Assembly (NCBI GenBank): GCA_013042255.1
Contig: JABDQK010000130.1
Coordinates: 1-5,530, forward strand
Length of the DNA: 5,530 bases
Source of the DNA: Flavobacteriaceae bacterium
GTDB lineage: Bacteria; Bacteroidota; Bacteroidia; Flavobacteriales; Flavobacteriaceae
Reading direction: 5' to 3'
Shown: positions 1 to 5,530 of the stretch, in pieces
Position numbering within the stretch: position 1 is the stretch's first letter
How the letters are laid out: every line of letters begins with the position of its first letter
The notes under the pieces: generated by a model
Seen by the model: the letters and a program-made list of their open reading frames with translations, nothing else
Told to the model about the DNA's origin: nothing
The model's database searches: none
Program-made: the position numbers and the translations under genes

Positions 1-236
1 CGGCGGTATTTTACTCCCCTGAATCGGTAGCTATCAAAAAGCTGGCGCCTTTATCAGCAGAACAGATCAGGACGGCTTTTAAAAATGACAAACTGGAAGT
101 ATTTACCGATCCCGGGGAATTTGAACATTTTTTATACCAGCAGGAAATTGATAATACAATATTTCTGCTGATGAGTTCCGGAAATTATGGCGGACTAGAC
201 CTGCAGGCATTCCTGAGTCACCTGGGGATTAGTTAA
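1..236 (+). CDS. mpl: Mur-ligase family protein, C-terminal part (probable UDP-N-acetylmuramate:L-Ala-gamma-D-Glu-meso-Dap ligase)
   Basis: This is the 3' end of a gene cut by the left edge. The frame starts at position 3 and ends at TAA 234-236, leaving 77 residues. The stretch begins AVFYSPESVAIKKL and ends with a conserved-looking MSSGNYGGLDL about 12 residues before the end. That pattern is what I know from the C-terminal domain of Bacteroidota Mpl-type ligases, the Mur-ligase relatives that join recycled murein tripeptide to UDP-MurNAc in the cytosol. The ATP-binding and central domains lie outside the window, so the specific substrate cannot be read here. UDP-MurNAc-alanine ligase (MurC) is the main alternative, because the two are close relatives. 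The gene converges with the DUF1569 gene, with only 19 nt between the two stop codons and no clear hairpin terminator between them. Confidence 0.75.
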   Translation, partial: AVFYSPESVAIKKLAPLSAEQIRTAFKNDKLEVFTDPGEFEHFLYQQEIDNTIFLLMSSGNYGGLDLQAFLSHLGIS

Positions 237-255
237 GGAACCTATTACACTAAGA

Positions 256-699
256 TCAAACACCAAATTGTCTGAGATGATGATCGAGGTGTTTATACTG
301 CATCATACCCCATTGTTCATGTGTAAGGCGCCCGAATAAGGGGTGAGGATTCCATGTTTTTCTGTTGTTCAGCTGGTGGAATTCAGTGATCAACGCCCGT
401 AGTTTCTCTCTTTCGGTGGTAAAATCTTTGGCTTCAGTTGTTTTTGCAAAAGGAGAGGTAGGTAAATTTTTACGCCAGGGTCGATCGTTGTAAAGCGACT
501 TTTTAAAAAACCATCTGACCAGTAGATTGCCTTTTTTAGAATTGGGTTTATTGGAAACAGCTACTTTTAAGGGAACCTGACAATGCCATACCATCTGCCC
601 AACGGTCATCTTCCCCCATAGTCCGCTGTCTGAAGCTTTTAATTGGTCTACCCTGCTAAGTATTTCCCCATAAGCTTCACTTTCGAAAAGAGATTTCAC
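256..699 (-). CDS. DUF1569 domain protein (DinB/YfiT-like four-helix fold)
   Basis: A complete 147-residue protein, normal for the DUF1569 family. It starts at GTG (697-699 on the plus strand) and ends at TGA (256-258). No ATG or other usual start lies in frame between the GTG and the upstream in-frame stop at 733-735, so the GTG start is well supported. The sequence shows KMTVGQMVWHCQ near residues 30-41 and a C-terminal EQWGMMQYKHLDHHLRQFGV. His39, His137 and His141 fit the spacing of the metal-binding His triad of DinB-like proteins (one His at the end of helix 2, two in the last helix). Family knowledge suggests a small cytosolic metal-dependent helical-bundle protein. Some relatives are thiol-dependent transferases, but no reaction is established for DUF1569. 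There is no signal peptide or membrane segment. It is transcribed alone, away from radC and towards the ligase gene. Confidence 0.85.
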   Translation of the reverse strand: MKSLFESEAYGEILSRVDQLKASDSGLWGKMTVGQMVWHCQVPLKVAVSNKPNSKKGNLLVRWFFKKSLYNDRPWRKNLPTSPFAKTTEAKDFTTEREKLRALITEFHQLNNRKTWNPHPLFGRLTHEQWGMMQYKHLDHHLRQFGV

Positions 700-762
700 A
701 ACTTGCTTTTTTATTGCAGTGGGAAATGTACATTAAAAATATTTAGTTGATTATCTTTAGAC
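700..762. promoter_or_regulatory. Divergent intergenic region between the DUF1569 gene and radC
   Basis: This 63-nt A/T-rich gap must hold the start signals for the minus-strand DUF1569 gene and probably for the plus-strand radC run. On the minus strand, TATTTTTA (plus positions 734-741) matches the Bacteroidota -7 consensus TAnnTTTG at all but the last position, and it would give a leader of roughly 28 nt before the GTG start. No good -33 TTTG partner is visible. On the plus strand the best match, TATCTTTA (752-759), lies too close to the radC ATG to give a normal leader. Neither gene has a clear Shine-Dalgarno sequence, which is usual in this phylum. The promoter assignment is an inference from a partial match. 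Confidence 0.3.
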
Positions 763-1461
763 ATGGAAAAAATGCCGGATTCATTCTCCATAAAATCGTG
801 GGCCGACGACGACAAACCGCGGGAAAAATTAAGACAAAAAGGAAGGTCGGTGCTCACAGATGCTGAACTTCTGGCAATTCTGATAGGCTCCGGTAGCAGA
901 GAAGACAGTGCCGTTAGCCTTGCCAAAAAGATCCTGAACAGTTCAAATGAGAACCTTCATCAGTTGGGTAAGTTTTCTGTAGAACGCCTGATGAAATTTA
1001 AAGGGATAGGGGAGGCCAAAGCCGTGACCATTGCTGCAGCACTCGAAATAGGGAGAAGAAGAAGAGAATCAGGAAGTCATTCGCCAACTAAAATCCGGGG
1101 GAGTGCCGATGCATTTGCTGTATTAGAACCCATTATGGCCGAGCTTGAACACGAAGAATTCTGGATACTTTACCTAAACAATGCCAATACTGTAATACAC
1201 AGGGCTCAGCTAAGTAAAGGAGGAATTACGGGGACCCTTGTCGATGTAAGACTCGTCTTAAAAAGGGCGCTGGAGCTCGGTGCTGTGGCCATCATCCTGG
1301 CCCACAACCACCCTTCCGGTGCTCTTGTTCCGAGTGAAGCAGACAGAGCGATAACAAAAAAATTAAAAGAAGCTGCAAAGGTGCTCGATATAAGAGTCCT
1401 GGATCATCTGATCATCGCCGAAAAGTCCTTTTACAGCTTTGCAGACCAACACCTACTCTAA
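763..1461 (+). CDS. radC: RadC family JAMM/MPN-domain protein
   Basis: A complete 232-residue protein, the usual length for RadC (UPF0758). The N-terminal part opens with SIKSWADDDKPREKL and LTDAELLAILIGSGS, typical of the family. A helix-hairpin-helix-like segment follows (FKGIGEAKA, about residues 79-87). The C-terminal MPN domain carries the full JAMM metal signature H-x-H-x7-S-x2-D: His181, His183, Ser191 and Asp194 within HNHPSGALVPSEAD. Glu131 or Glu132, in LEHEEFWILYLN, is the likely catalytic acid. The fold is that of a zinc-dependent hydrolase. The old link to DNA repair is not supported for Escherichia coli RadC, and the real substrate is unknown. ATG 763 is used; ATG 772, three codons on, is a possible alternative start. 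The stop is followed after one base by the next gene, so the two are probably cotranscribed. Nothing nearby is mobile, so this looks like the chromosomal copy rather than a phage or island RadC. Confidence 0.95.
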   Translation: MEKMPDSFSIKSWADDDKPREKLRQKGRSVLTDAELLAILIGSGSREDSAVSLAKKILNSSNENLHQLGKFSVERLMKFKGIGEAKAVTIAAALEIGRRRRESGSHSPTKIRGSADAFAVLEPIMAELEHEEFWILYLNNANTVIHRAQLSKGGITGTLVDVRLVLKRALELGAVAIILAHNHPSGALVPSEADRAITKKLKEAAKVLDIRVLDHLIIAEKSFYSFADQHLL

Positions 1462-1462
1462 T

Positions 1463-2758
1463 ATGCTGTTGATCTACACCCATAAAATTACCCCGCGCTT
1501 CAGCTATATCATGAAACAGATATTTAAGCGGATGCTGCAGATTGATGTTGGATATACCACCAAAATAGAAGATTTTATTAAACACTCGGGGCCAAAGATC
1601 ACCTACACCAAACAGCCACTACAAAATGAATTCTTTGTCAAGAGCCATCCCTTGTTGTTTGAACAGGGTATTCGAAATGTTGATATTACCATTTCTCAAT
1701 GGGATGACGTACCCTGTTTTTTTCACGCAGGGGAAAGGAGTAATGTTCCCTTTGATATTTTCGCGGCGAGTTTTTATCTCTTATCCCGTTATGAGGAATA
1801 CTTTCCTCATGTTAAAGATCTCTTCGGCAGATTTCCTTTCAAGGAAAGTCTGGCTCATGAGCATAGTTTTCTAAAACGCCCCGTGGTTGATCTCTGGGCT
1901 CAAAAGCTCCGTATTTTACTTCAGGAGCGATTCCCAGATTTGAAGGTACCTGCCAAACAAGTGCGATATACTTCCGTTATTGACGTTCCGGTGTCCCACA
2001 GTTTTGCACACAGGGGATTTTTCCGCAGTGGAATAGGCTTGTTACTCGATTTGTTCTCCCTGAAGTTCAGAAGGGTAGCCCAACGGATTATGGTCCTTGT
2101 CAGGCTGAGGAAGGATCCTTTTGATAACTTTTCTGATCTGATTGAGATTCATAAAAAACACGGAGTACCGGGGATGTTTTTCTTCCAATTTGCCCAATAC
2201 TCGAGATACGACAAAAATATATCCACCGAGAACAACCACTTTCGGTATTTGATAAAATCGGTGGCTGATTACAATAAGGTCTCTCTGGCGGCATCGTATA
2301 GTTCTTTTACCAATTTTGATTTGCTCAAGGATGAAAAGCTGAATTTAACTAATGTGATCAACAGACCGGTGGATTATGTGCGGTTGCGCTACAATCGGGT
2401 CGACATTCCGGAAACTTACCGGAATCTTGTGGACGCCGAATTTACGGATGATTATTCCATGGGATATACCCATGAAACGGGATTTAAAGCAGGAACTTGC
2501 ACCTCCTTTTATTTTTATGATATTCCCCTGGAGATACAGCAACCGGTAAAGATCCATCCGTTTGCTGCCCATGATTATGCCTTGTTAAAGCTGGAGTCTG
2601 AGGAAGAAATATTTTTGGAATTAGACCGCTTGCACCGGGAAATAAAGAATGTCAATGGGCATTTTATCACCGTATTTTCTAACGAATTGCTTGGTACGGA
2701 ACAAAAAACAAACTGGCTCAAGTTATATTCAGAAATGATTGTCAGGTATTATGTATAG
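1463..2758 (+). CDS. Polysaccharide-deacetylase-like protein with DUF7033 region, apparently degenerate active site
   Basis: 431 residues from ATG 1463. The frame is open back to a TTG at 1439 inside radC, but the ATG one base after the radC stop is the better start, and MLLIYTHKITPR is the N-terminus I associate with this Bacteroidota family. Residues about 85-150 carry the DUF7033 hallmarks PFDIFAASFYLLSRYEEY, GRF and VVDLWAQKL. The rest resembles a NodB-type deacetylase domain: VIDVP at 172-176, a segment VSLAASY at 273-279, IPETYRNLVDAEF, DYSMGY at 330-335, GFKAGTC at 340-346, and VFSNELL at 404-410. Active family members, as I recall them, have a DxD first motif, an HPSY motif, a RqH motif and a terminal HN. 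Here Pro176, Ala276, Arg309 and Ser406 stand at those places, while Asp174 is kept. The protein may therefore be non-catalytic or use another chemistry. No signal peptide is seen, so it is probably cytosolic. It overlaps yjjG by 8 nt. Confidence 0.85.
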   Translation: MLLIYTHKITPRFSYIMKQIFKRMLQIDVGYTTKIEDFIKHSGPKITYTKQPLQNEFFVKSHPLLFEQGIRNVDITISQWDDVPCFFHAGERSNVPFDIFAASFYLLSRYEEYFPHVKDLFGRFPFKESLAHEHSFLKRPVVDLWAQKLRILLQERFPDLKVPAKQVRYTSVIDVPVSHSFAHRGFFRSGIGLLLDLFSLKFRRVAQRIMVLVRLRKDPFDNFSDLIEIHKKHGVPGMFFFQFAQYSRYDKNISTENNHFRYLIKSVADYNKVSLAASYSSFTNFDLLKDEKLNLTNVINRPVDYVRLRYNRVDIPETYRNLVDAEFTDDYSMGYTHETGFKAGTCTSFYFYDIPLEIQQPVKIHPFAAHDYALLKLESEEEIFLELDRLHREIKNVNGHFITVFSNELLGTEQKTNWLKLYSEMIVRYYV

Positions 2759-3440
2759 AGAAGTAGTTACCGATGTTTTCTTCGACCTCGACCATACCCT
2801 CTGGGATTTTGAAAAAAATTCTGCACTGACCTTCGAGAAAATATTTAAGGATCATGGGATCGATCTCGAACTAGAGCTCTTCCTCAATGAATATAGACCG
2901 GTTAACCTGGAATTCTGGAAATTATACAGGGAAAATAAAATTGAAAAAGAAGCTTTGCGTTATCAAAGGCTGCGTAAGGTCTTTGACAGGGTGAATTATC
3001 CTGTTGAGGATGCTGTGATTAACAGCCTTGCACATGCCTATATCGAATACCTTTCAACACATGGGCACTTATTGCCCTATACTCGTGAGATTCTCGATTA
3101 TTTGAAACCGAGATACAGGATGCATATTATAACTAATGGGTTTGAAGAAGTACAGACGAAAAAGTTGCACAATGCTGGAATATCGGGATACTTTGATCAG
3201 ATTATTAATTCAGAAATGGCAGGGGTTAAAAAACCAAATCCGATAATATTTCAACTTGCCCTGGCCCGAACCATGGTACTTCCTCAGCATGCCGTTATGG
3301 TGGGAGATAACCTCGAAGCTGATATACTAGGCGCACGCGCTATGGGAATACACACTATTCATCTTAATGTTCATGGCGATCCTTTTCACGATCATGGGGA
3401 AATCATTCACCATCTTAGTGAAATAAAATCTTTTTTATAA
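2751..3440 (+). CDS. yjjG: YjjG family noncanonical pyrimidine nucleotidase (HAD superfamily)
   Basis: A complete HAD phosphatase of 229 residues, the normal family length. All four HAD motifs are present: motif I FFDLDHTLWDF with nucleophile Asp12 and acid/base Asp14; motif II ITNG with Thr128; motif III VKKPNP with Lys161; and motif IV MVGDNLEADILGA with the magnesium ligands Asp186 and Asp191. A helical cap lies between motifs I and II (about residues 20-110). YjjG-type enzymes dephosphorylate noncanonical pyrimidine nucleoside monophosphates in the cytosol, a nucleotide-pool house-cleaning role; the exact substrate cannot be read from the sequence. ATG 2751 is preferred over an in-frame TTG at 2739 because MYREVVTDVFFDLDHT matches the usual short N-terminus. 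A weak CAGG precedes the ATG by four bases. The start overlaps the end of the deacetylase-like gene by 8 nt, which suggests translational coupling. Confidence 0.93.
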   Translation: MYREVVTDVFFDLDHTLWDFEKNSALTFEKIFKDHGIDLELELFLNEYRPVNLEFWKLYRENKIEKEALRYQRLRKVFDRVNYPVEDAVINSLAHAYIEYLSTHGHLLPYTREILDYLKPRYRMHIITNGFEEVQTKKLHNAGISGYFDQIINSEMAGVKKPNPIIFQLALARTMVLPQHAVMVGDNLEADILGARAMGIHTIHLNVHGDPFHDHGEIIHHLSEIKSFL

Positions 3441-3502
3441 AGTTATATAGGGAAAGGGGAGTGCATATACTGTAAATCAGGATGCCTTAACAGTGCCTTA
3501 GG
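3441..3502 (+). other. Short leader with doubled start-site sequence before the lipoprotein gene
   Basis: A 62-nt gap between yjjG and the lipoprotein gene. The 7-mer AGGATGC occurs at 3479-3485 and again at 3500-3506, where it contains the real start codon. TGCCTTA also occurs twice, at 3483-3489 and 3494-3500. The first AGGATGC contains an ATG that opens a two-codon frame (ATG CCT TAA, 3482-3490), in the same frame as the lipoprotein and ending 12 nt before its start. No good TAnnTTTG promoter element and no hairpin terminator are visible, so I cannot say whether a new transcript starts here. Confidence 0.4.
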
Positions 3503-4045
3503 ATGCAGAAATTTAAATACTTCATATTGGCATTATTGCTGGGTTTGACCTCCTGTGTGGAGGAGCAAAACTTCGACCAGTTTGACGACCTTGAGATCAT
3601 TCCTACCATTGAAGCAAGTATTTTGTATGTGGAAAGTCCTGAAAGTGTTATAAATGACGCCAACGGTGCGATCTGGTATATTCAGACCTTTAATTTTGAT
3701 GCTTTTAACGAGAGTTTCTTTGCGGATAACGTGTTGGATGGGGTAATGACTTATGAGCTTGAAAACACCACCAGTAAGGAGTTGGAAATTGTTTTTGAAT
3801 ACCTCGATGAGGCCGGAAACGTCCTTGATACAGAATTTTTTTCACTCGATCCCGGCCCAGCATCAATAATAAGACGTGAGACCACTTATGGTACGCCGTC
3901 AGGGCGAAGTTTAGATATCATTAGAAACACTTCGGCAGTACGAGTAAGTGCCAGTAATCTGGGCGATACAACAAGTGTTTCTTCTCTGCCAGATCCTAGG
4001 GTTATCTTCAGGTCCAGCGGTAAATTCAGGTTACAATTAAAATGA
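3503..4045 (+). CDS. Uncharacterised flavobacterial lipoprotein
   Basis: A 180-residue protein with a clear type II signal peptide: MQKFKYF, a hydrophobic stretch ILALLLGL, and the lipobox LTSC with the lipidated Cys at residue 18. ATG 3503 is the only possible start, because in-frame stops lie at 3488-3490 and 3473-3475. The mature part starts CVEEQNFDQFDDLE, rich in acidic residues close to the Cys. The body alternates short hydrophobic and polar segments (VMTYELENTTSKELEIVFEYLD, split here as about residues 81-102), which suggests an all-beta domain. A conserved-looking SNLGDTTSVSSLPDP lies at 151-165. There are no catalytic motifs. I recognise no named family. The TGA stop lies inside the ATGA that starts the next gene, so the lipoprotein and the DUF5723 barrel are made together and may work together at the outer membrane. 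That partnership is inferred from gene order only. Confidence 0.85.
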   Translation: MQKFKYFILALLLGLTSCVEEQNFDQFDDLEIIPTIEASILYVESPESVINDANGAIWYIQTFNFDAFNESFFADNVLDGVMTYELENTTSKELEIVFEYLDEAGNVLDTEFFSLDPGPASIIRRETTYGTPSGRSLDIIRNTSAVRVSASNLGDTTSVSSLPDPRVIFRSSGKFRLQLK

Positions 4046-5487
4046 GATCATGGGGACTCTTTATTATAGCTGCACTCTGGGGTAGTGGCTCTCTCTTTAG
4101 CCAGAACAAGGAGTTACTCTACGATTTCACCGAGATACCACAGGCAATTTTATTGAATCCCGGGATGAACACTTCTTTTTCCTGGTATGCCGGAGTTCCT
4201 CTTGCGTCTGGAATTTATGGCCAGGCTGGAACAAGTGGAATTACAGTTAATGATCTGTTTGCCAATGATGGAGTTGATTTCAATGTTAAAGTACGCACAC
4301 GTGCGCTTAATGGCTTGTCAAAAAGGGATGAATTCGGTGCAACAGTTAATATAGACCTGCTTCACGGCGGATACAGAAGTAAGAAAAACCCAAGGCATTT
4401 TTATTCCTTTGGAGTGTATTTTGAATCGAGTACAATTCTGTACTGGCCACAGGATCTCGCTTTTCTGGCCTTTGAGGGGAACGCAGATCAGCTGGGCAGA
4501 AGGTTTGATCTGGGGCACCTGAAGACCAGGGGAGAAGGACTTACGGTTTTTCATTTCGGTCTTAACAAGGAATTAAACCGAAGCCTCACCGTGGGTGCCA
4601 GGGCTAAGTTATATTCCGGCATCTACGATTTCCATTCTTCAACGAATTCGGGTTATTTCGTAACAAATGAAGGTCAGAATAATCTTTTGGCTAATACCCT
4701 GGAAGCCGATATGCAGTTGCGAACCTCGGGCATAGAAGAGATCAGGGCTATCATTGATAACGAAGCAGAAGGAACTGTGGCCAATGTGATCACCAAAAGA
4801 GCACTCCTTGGAGGAGATCTGGGTATTGGGGTTGATCTGGGTTTCACTTATCAGATTAATGAAAGAACAGTGGTAACAGGAAGTCTGCTCGATCTCGGAT
4901 TTGTATATCATTCGGGCGATATCAAAGGATATTCGTTGCAGGGGAGTGCAACTACAGAAGGTGTGGAAGTCATTCTGCCCGATGCTTTTAATGATGCCAA
5001 TTCAGATTTCTGGCAGGATCTGGTTGATGAAATAGAAGCCCAATTACCCTTTGAGGATAACAATACAAGTTATATCACATTCAGGCCCACTCAATTATAC
5101 GGGTCGCTGAGGTATAATTTTGGTGAACCAGTAAATGGTGATCTCGATTGCGACTGTGATATTGGTGTTACAGATGCTGATATGCGTTTTTCTTACCGAA
5201 ATGCCCTGGGAGTGCAACTTCATGCCATTAACAGACCCAGGGGGCCACAAGCTGCTCTTACAGCTTTTTATCTCCGTAGAATCGGAAATTTCCTTGGATT
5301 GAAAACAACCTACACAGTTGATAAATTTTCCATGACCAATATAGGATTGGGGATAAATGTGCAGGCAGGCCCGGTCAATTTTTATGTTCTGGGAAATAAC
5401 CTTCTCGGATATCAGAACCTTGCCGACAGCCATTATGCGTCTTTTCAAATAGGATTTAATATCCTATCTTGGGGAACTAACCGATAG
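4042..5487 (+). CDS. DUF5723 family outer-membrane beta-barrel protein
   Basis: A 481-residue exported protein, in the usual size range for DUF5723. It has a type I signal peptide (MRSWGLFIIAALWGSGSLFSQ) with probable cleavage near residue 20-21, before NKELLYDF. Early residues read DFTEIPQAILLNPGM, a typical opening of Bacteroidota barrels of this kind. Many alternating amphipathic strands follow, for example FGATVNIDLLHGGYRS, FYSFGVYFESS, LTVGARAKLYSGIYDF, LGIGVDLGFTYQI and VNFYVLGNNLLGY. The last strand FQIGFNILSW is close to the C-terminus, as expected for a barrel inserted by the BAM machinery. An acidic loop with a Cys-x-Cys (Cys370, Cys372) stands out. The function is unknown; a porin-like or scaffold role in the outer membrane is possible. 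It is not a PorP/SprF protein as far as I can tell. The start overlaps the lipoprotein stop by 4 nt, so translation is probably coupled. Confidence 0.87.
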   Translation: MRSWGLFIIAALWGSGSLFSQNKELLYDFTEIPQAILLNPGMNTSFSWYAGVPLASGIYGQAGTSGITVNDLFANDGVDFNVKVRTRALNGLSKRDEFGATVNIDLLHGGYRSKKNPRHFYSFGVYFESSTILYWPQDLAFLAFEGNADQLGRRFDLGHLKTRGEGLTVFHFGLNKELNRSLTVGARAKLYSGIYDFHSSTNSGYFVTNEGQNNLLANTLEADMQLRTSGIEEIRAIIDNEAEGTVANVITKRALLGGDLGIGVDLGFTYQINERTVVTGSLLDLGFVYHSGDIKGYSLQGSATTEGVEVILPDAFNDANSDFWQDLVDEIEAQLPFEDNNTSYITFRPTQLYGSLRYNFGEPVNGDLDCDCDIGVTDADMRFSYRNALGVQLHAINRPRGPQAALTAFYLRRIGNFLGLKTTYTVDKFSMTNIGLGINVQAGPVNFYVLGNNLLGYQNLADSHYASFQIGFNILSWGTNR

Positions 5488-5496
5488 TTCTCATCC

Positions 5497-5530
5497 ATGA
5501 AAATTTACAGTACCGTTTTGCTTCTCTTTC
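5497..5530 (+). CDS. Start of a further exported protein (partial, cut by the window edge)
   Basis: An ATG 9 nt after the DUF5723 stop opens a frame that reads MKIYSTVLLLF up to the edge. A Lys followed by a run of hydrophobic residues is what a signal peptide looks like, so this is probably a third envelope gene in the same transcript. Only eleven residues are visible, so neither the family nor the type of signal peptide can be named. Confidence 0.55.
   Translation, partial: MKIYSTVLLLF

Noticed and set aside
237..255. Bidirectional terminator between the converging ligase and DUF1569 genes
   Set aside because: A terminator is expected here, but I could find no convincing inverted repeat with a T-run in the 19-nt gap.
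752..759. TATCTTTA as a plus-strand -7 promoter element for radC
   Set aside because: It matches TAnnTTTG except for the last base, but the transcript would start at about the radC ATG and there is no -33 TTTG at the right distance.
711..926. Minus-strand open frame of 71 codons across the start of radC
   Set aside because: It lies almost wholly antisense to a certain radC gene, has no recognisable protein features and looks like a chance frame.
763..1461. RadC as a marker of a phage, island or defence locus
   Set aside because: RadC-like proteins do occur in such regions, but the neighbours here are housekeeping or envelope genes and no integrase, transposase or repeat is present.
1439..1462. 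TTG start extending the NodB-like protein by eight residues into radC
   Set aside because: ATG 1463 gives the N-terminus expected for the family and sits directly after the radC stop.
2739..2750. TTG start extending the YjjG protein by four residues
   Set aside because: ATG 2751 gives the typical short N-terminus before the first HAD motif.
5095..5448. Minus-strand open frame of 117 codons inside the DUF5723 gene
   Set aside because: It is antisense to a clear barrel-coding sequence; the peptide is rich in Ile, Ser and Lys without domain or signal features, as expected for a shadow frame.

Overview
The window looks like chromosomal housekeeping DNA from a member of the Bacteroidota, most likely family Flavobacteriaceae. 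The reasons are the flavobacterial style of the proteins (an Mpl-type ligase tail, a DUF7033/NodB-like protein, a YjjG-type HAD phosphatase, a DUF5723 barrel), the moderate A+T content, the general lack of Shine-Dalgarno sequences, and a lipoprotein whose Cys is followed by acidic residues. I see no tRNA, rRNA, insertion sequence, CRISPR array, integrase or other sign of recent transfer.

Layout. Positions 1-236 hold the C-terminal end of a plus-strand Mur-ligase-family gene (probably mpl, muropeptide recycling). It converges, 19 nt apart, with a minus-strand DUF1569/DinB-like gene (256-699, GTG start). A 63-nt divergent gap (700-762) separates that gene from a plus-strand run that continues to the right edge. 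The run starts with radC (763-1461), a polysaccharide-deacetylase-like protein with a DUF7033 region (1463-2758) and a YjjG-type nucleotidase (2751-3440). These three are packed with a 1-nt gap and then an 8-nt overlap, so they are very probably one transcript. After a 62-nt gap come a small lipoprotein (3503-4045) and a DUF5723 outer-membrane barrel (4042-5487), joined by a 4-nt ATGA overlap. A new gene begins 9 nt later (5497) with a signal-peptide-like N-terminus and runs off the window.

How the genes work together. The first three genes of the plus-strand run are cytosolic or of unknown location (RadC, the NodB-like protein, the nucleotidase), and nothing in the sequence ties them into one pathway. 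The last three look like an envelope module: an inner-leaflet or surface lipoprotein, a barrel, and a further exported protein. Two calls differ from an uncurated translation of the open frames: the NodB-like gene starts at ATG 1463 rather than TTG 1439, and the nucleotidase starts at ATG 2751 rather than TTG 2739.

I do not see a convincing new biological system. The most interesting point is that the deacetylase-like protein appears to have lost most of the metal-binding and catalytic residues of its family. The lipoprotein/DUF5723 pair, with no known function, is second.
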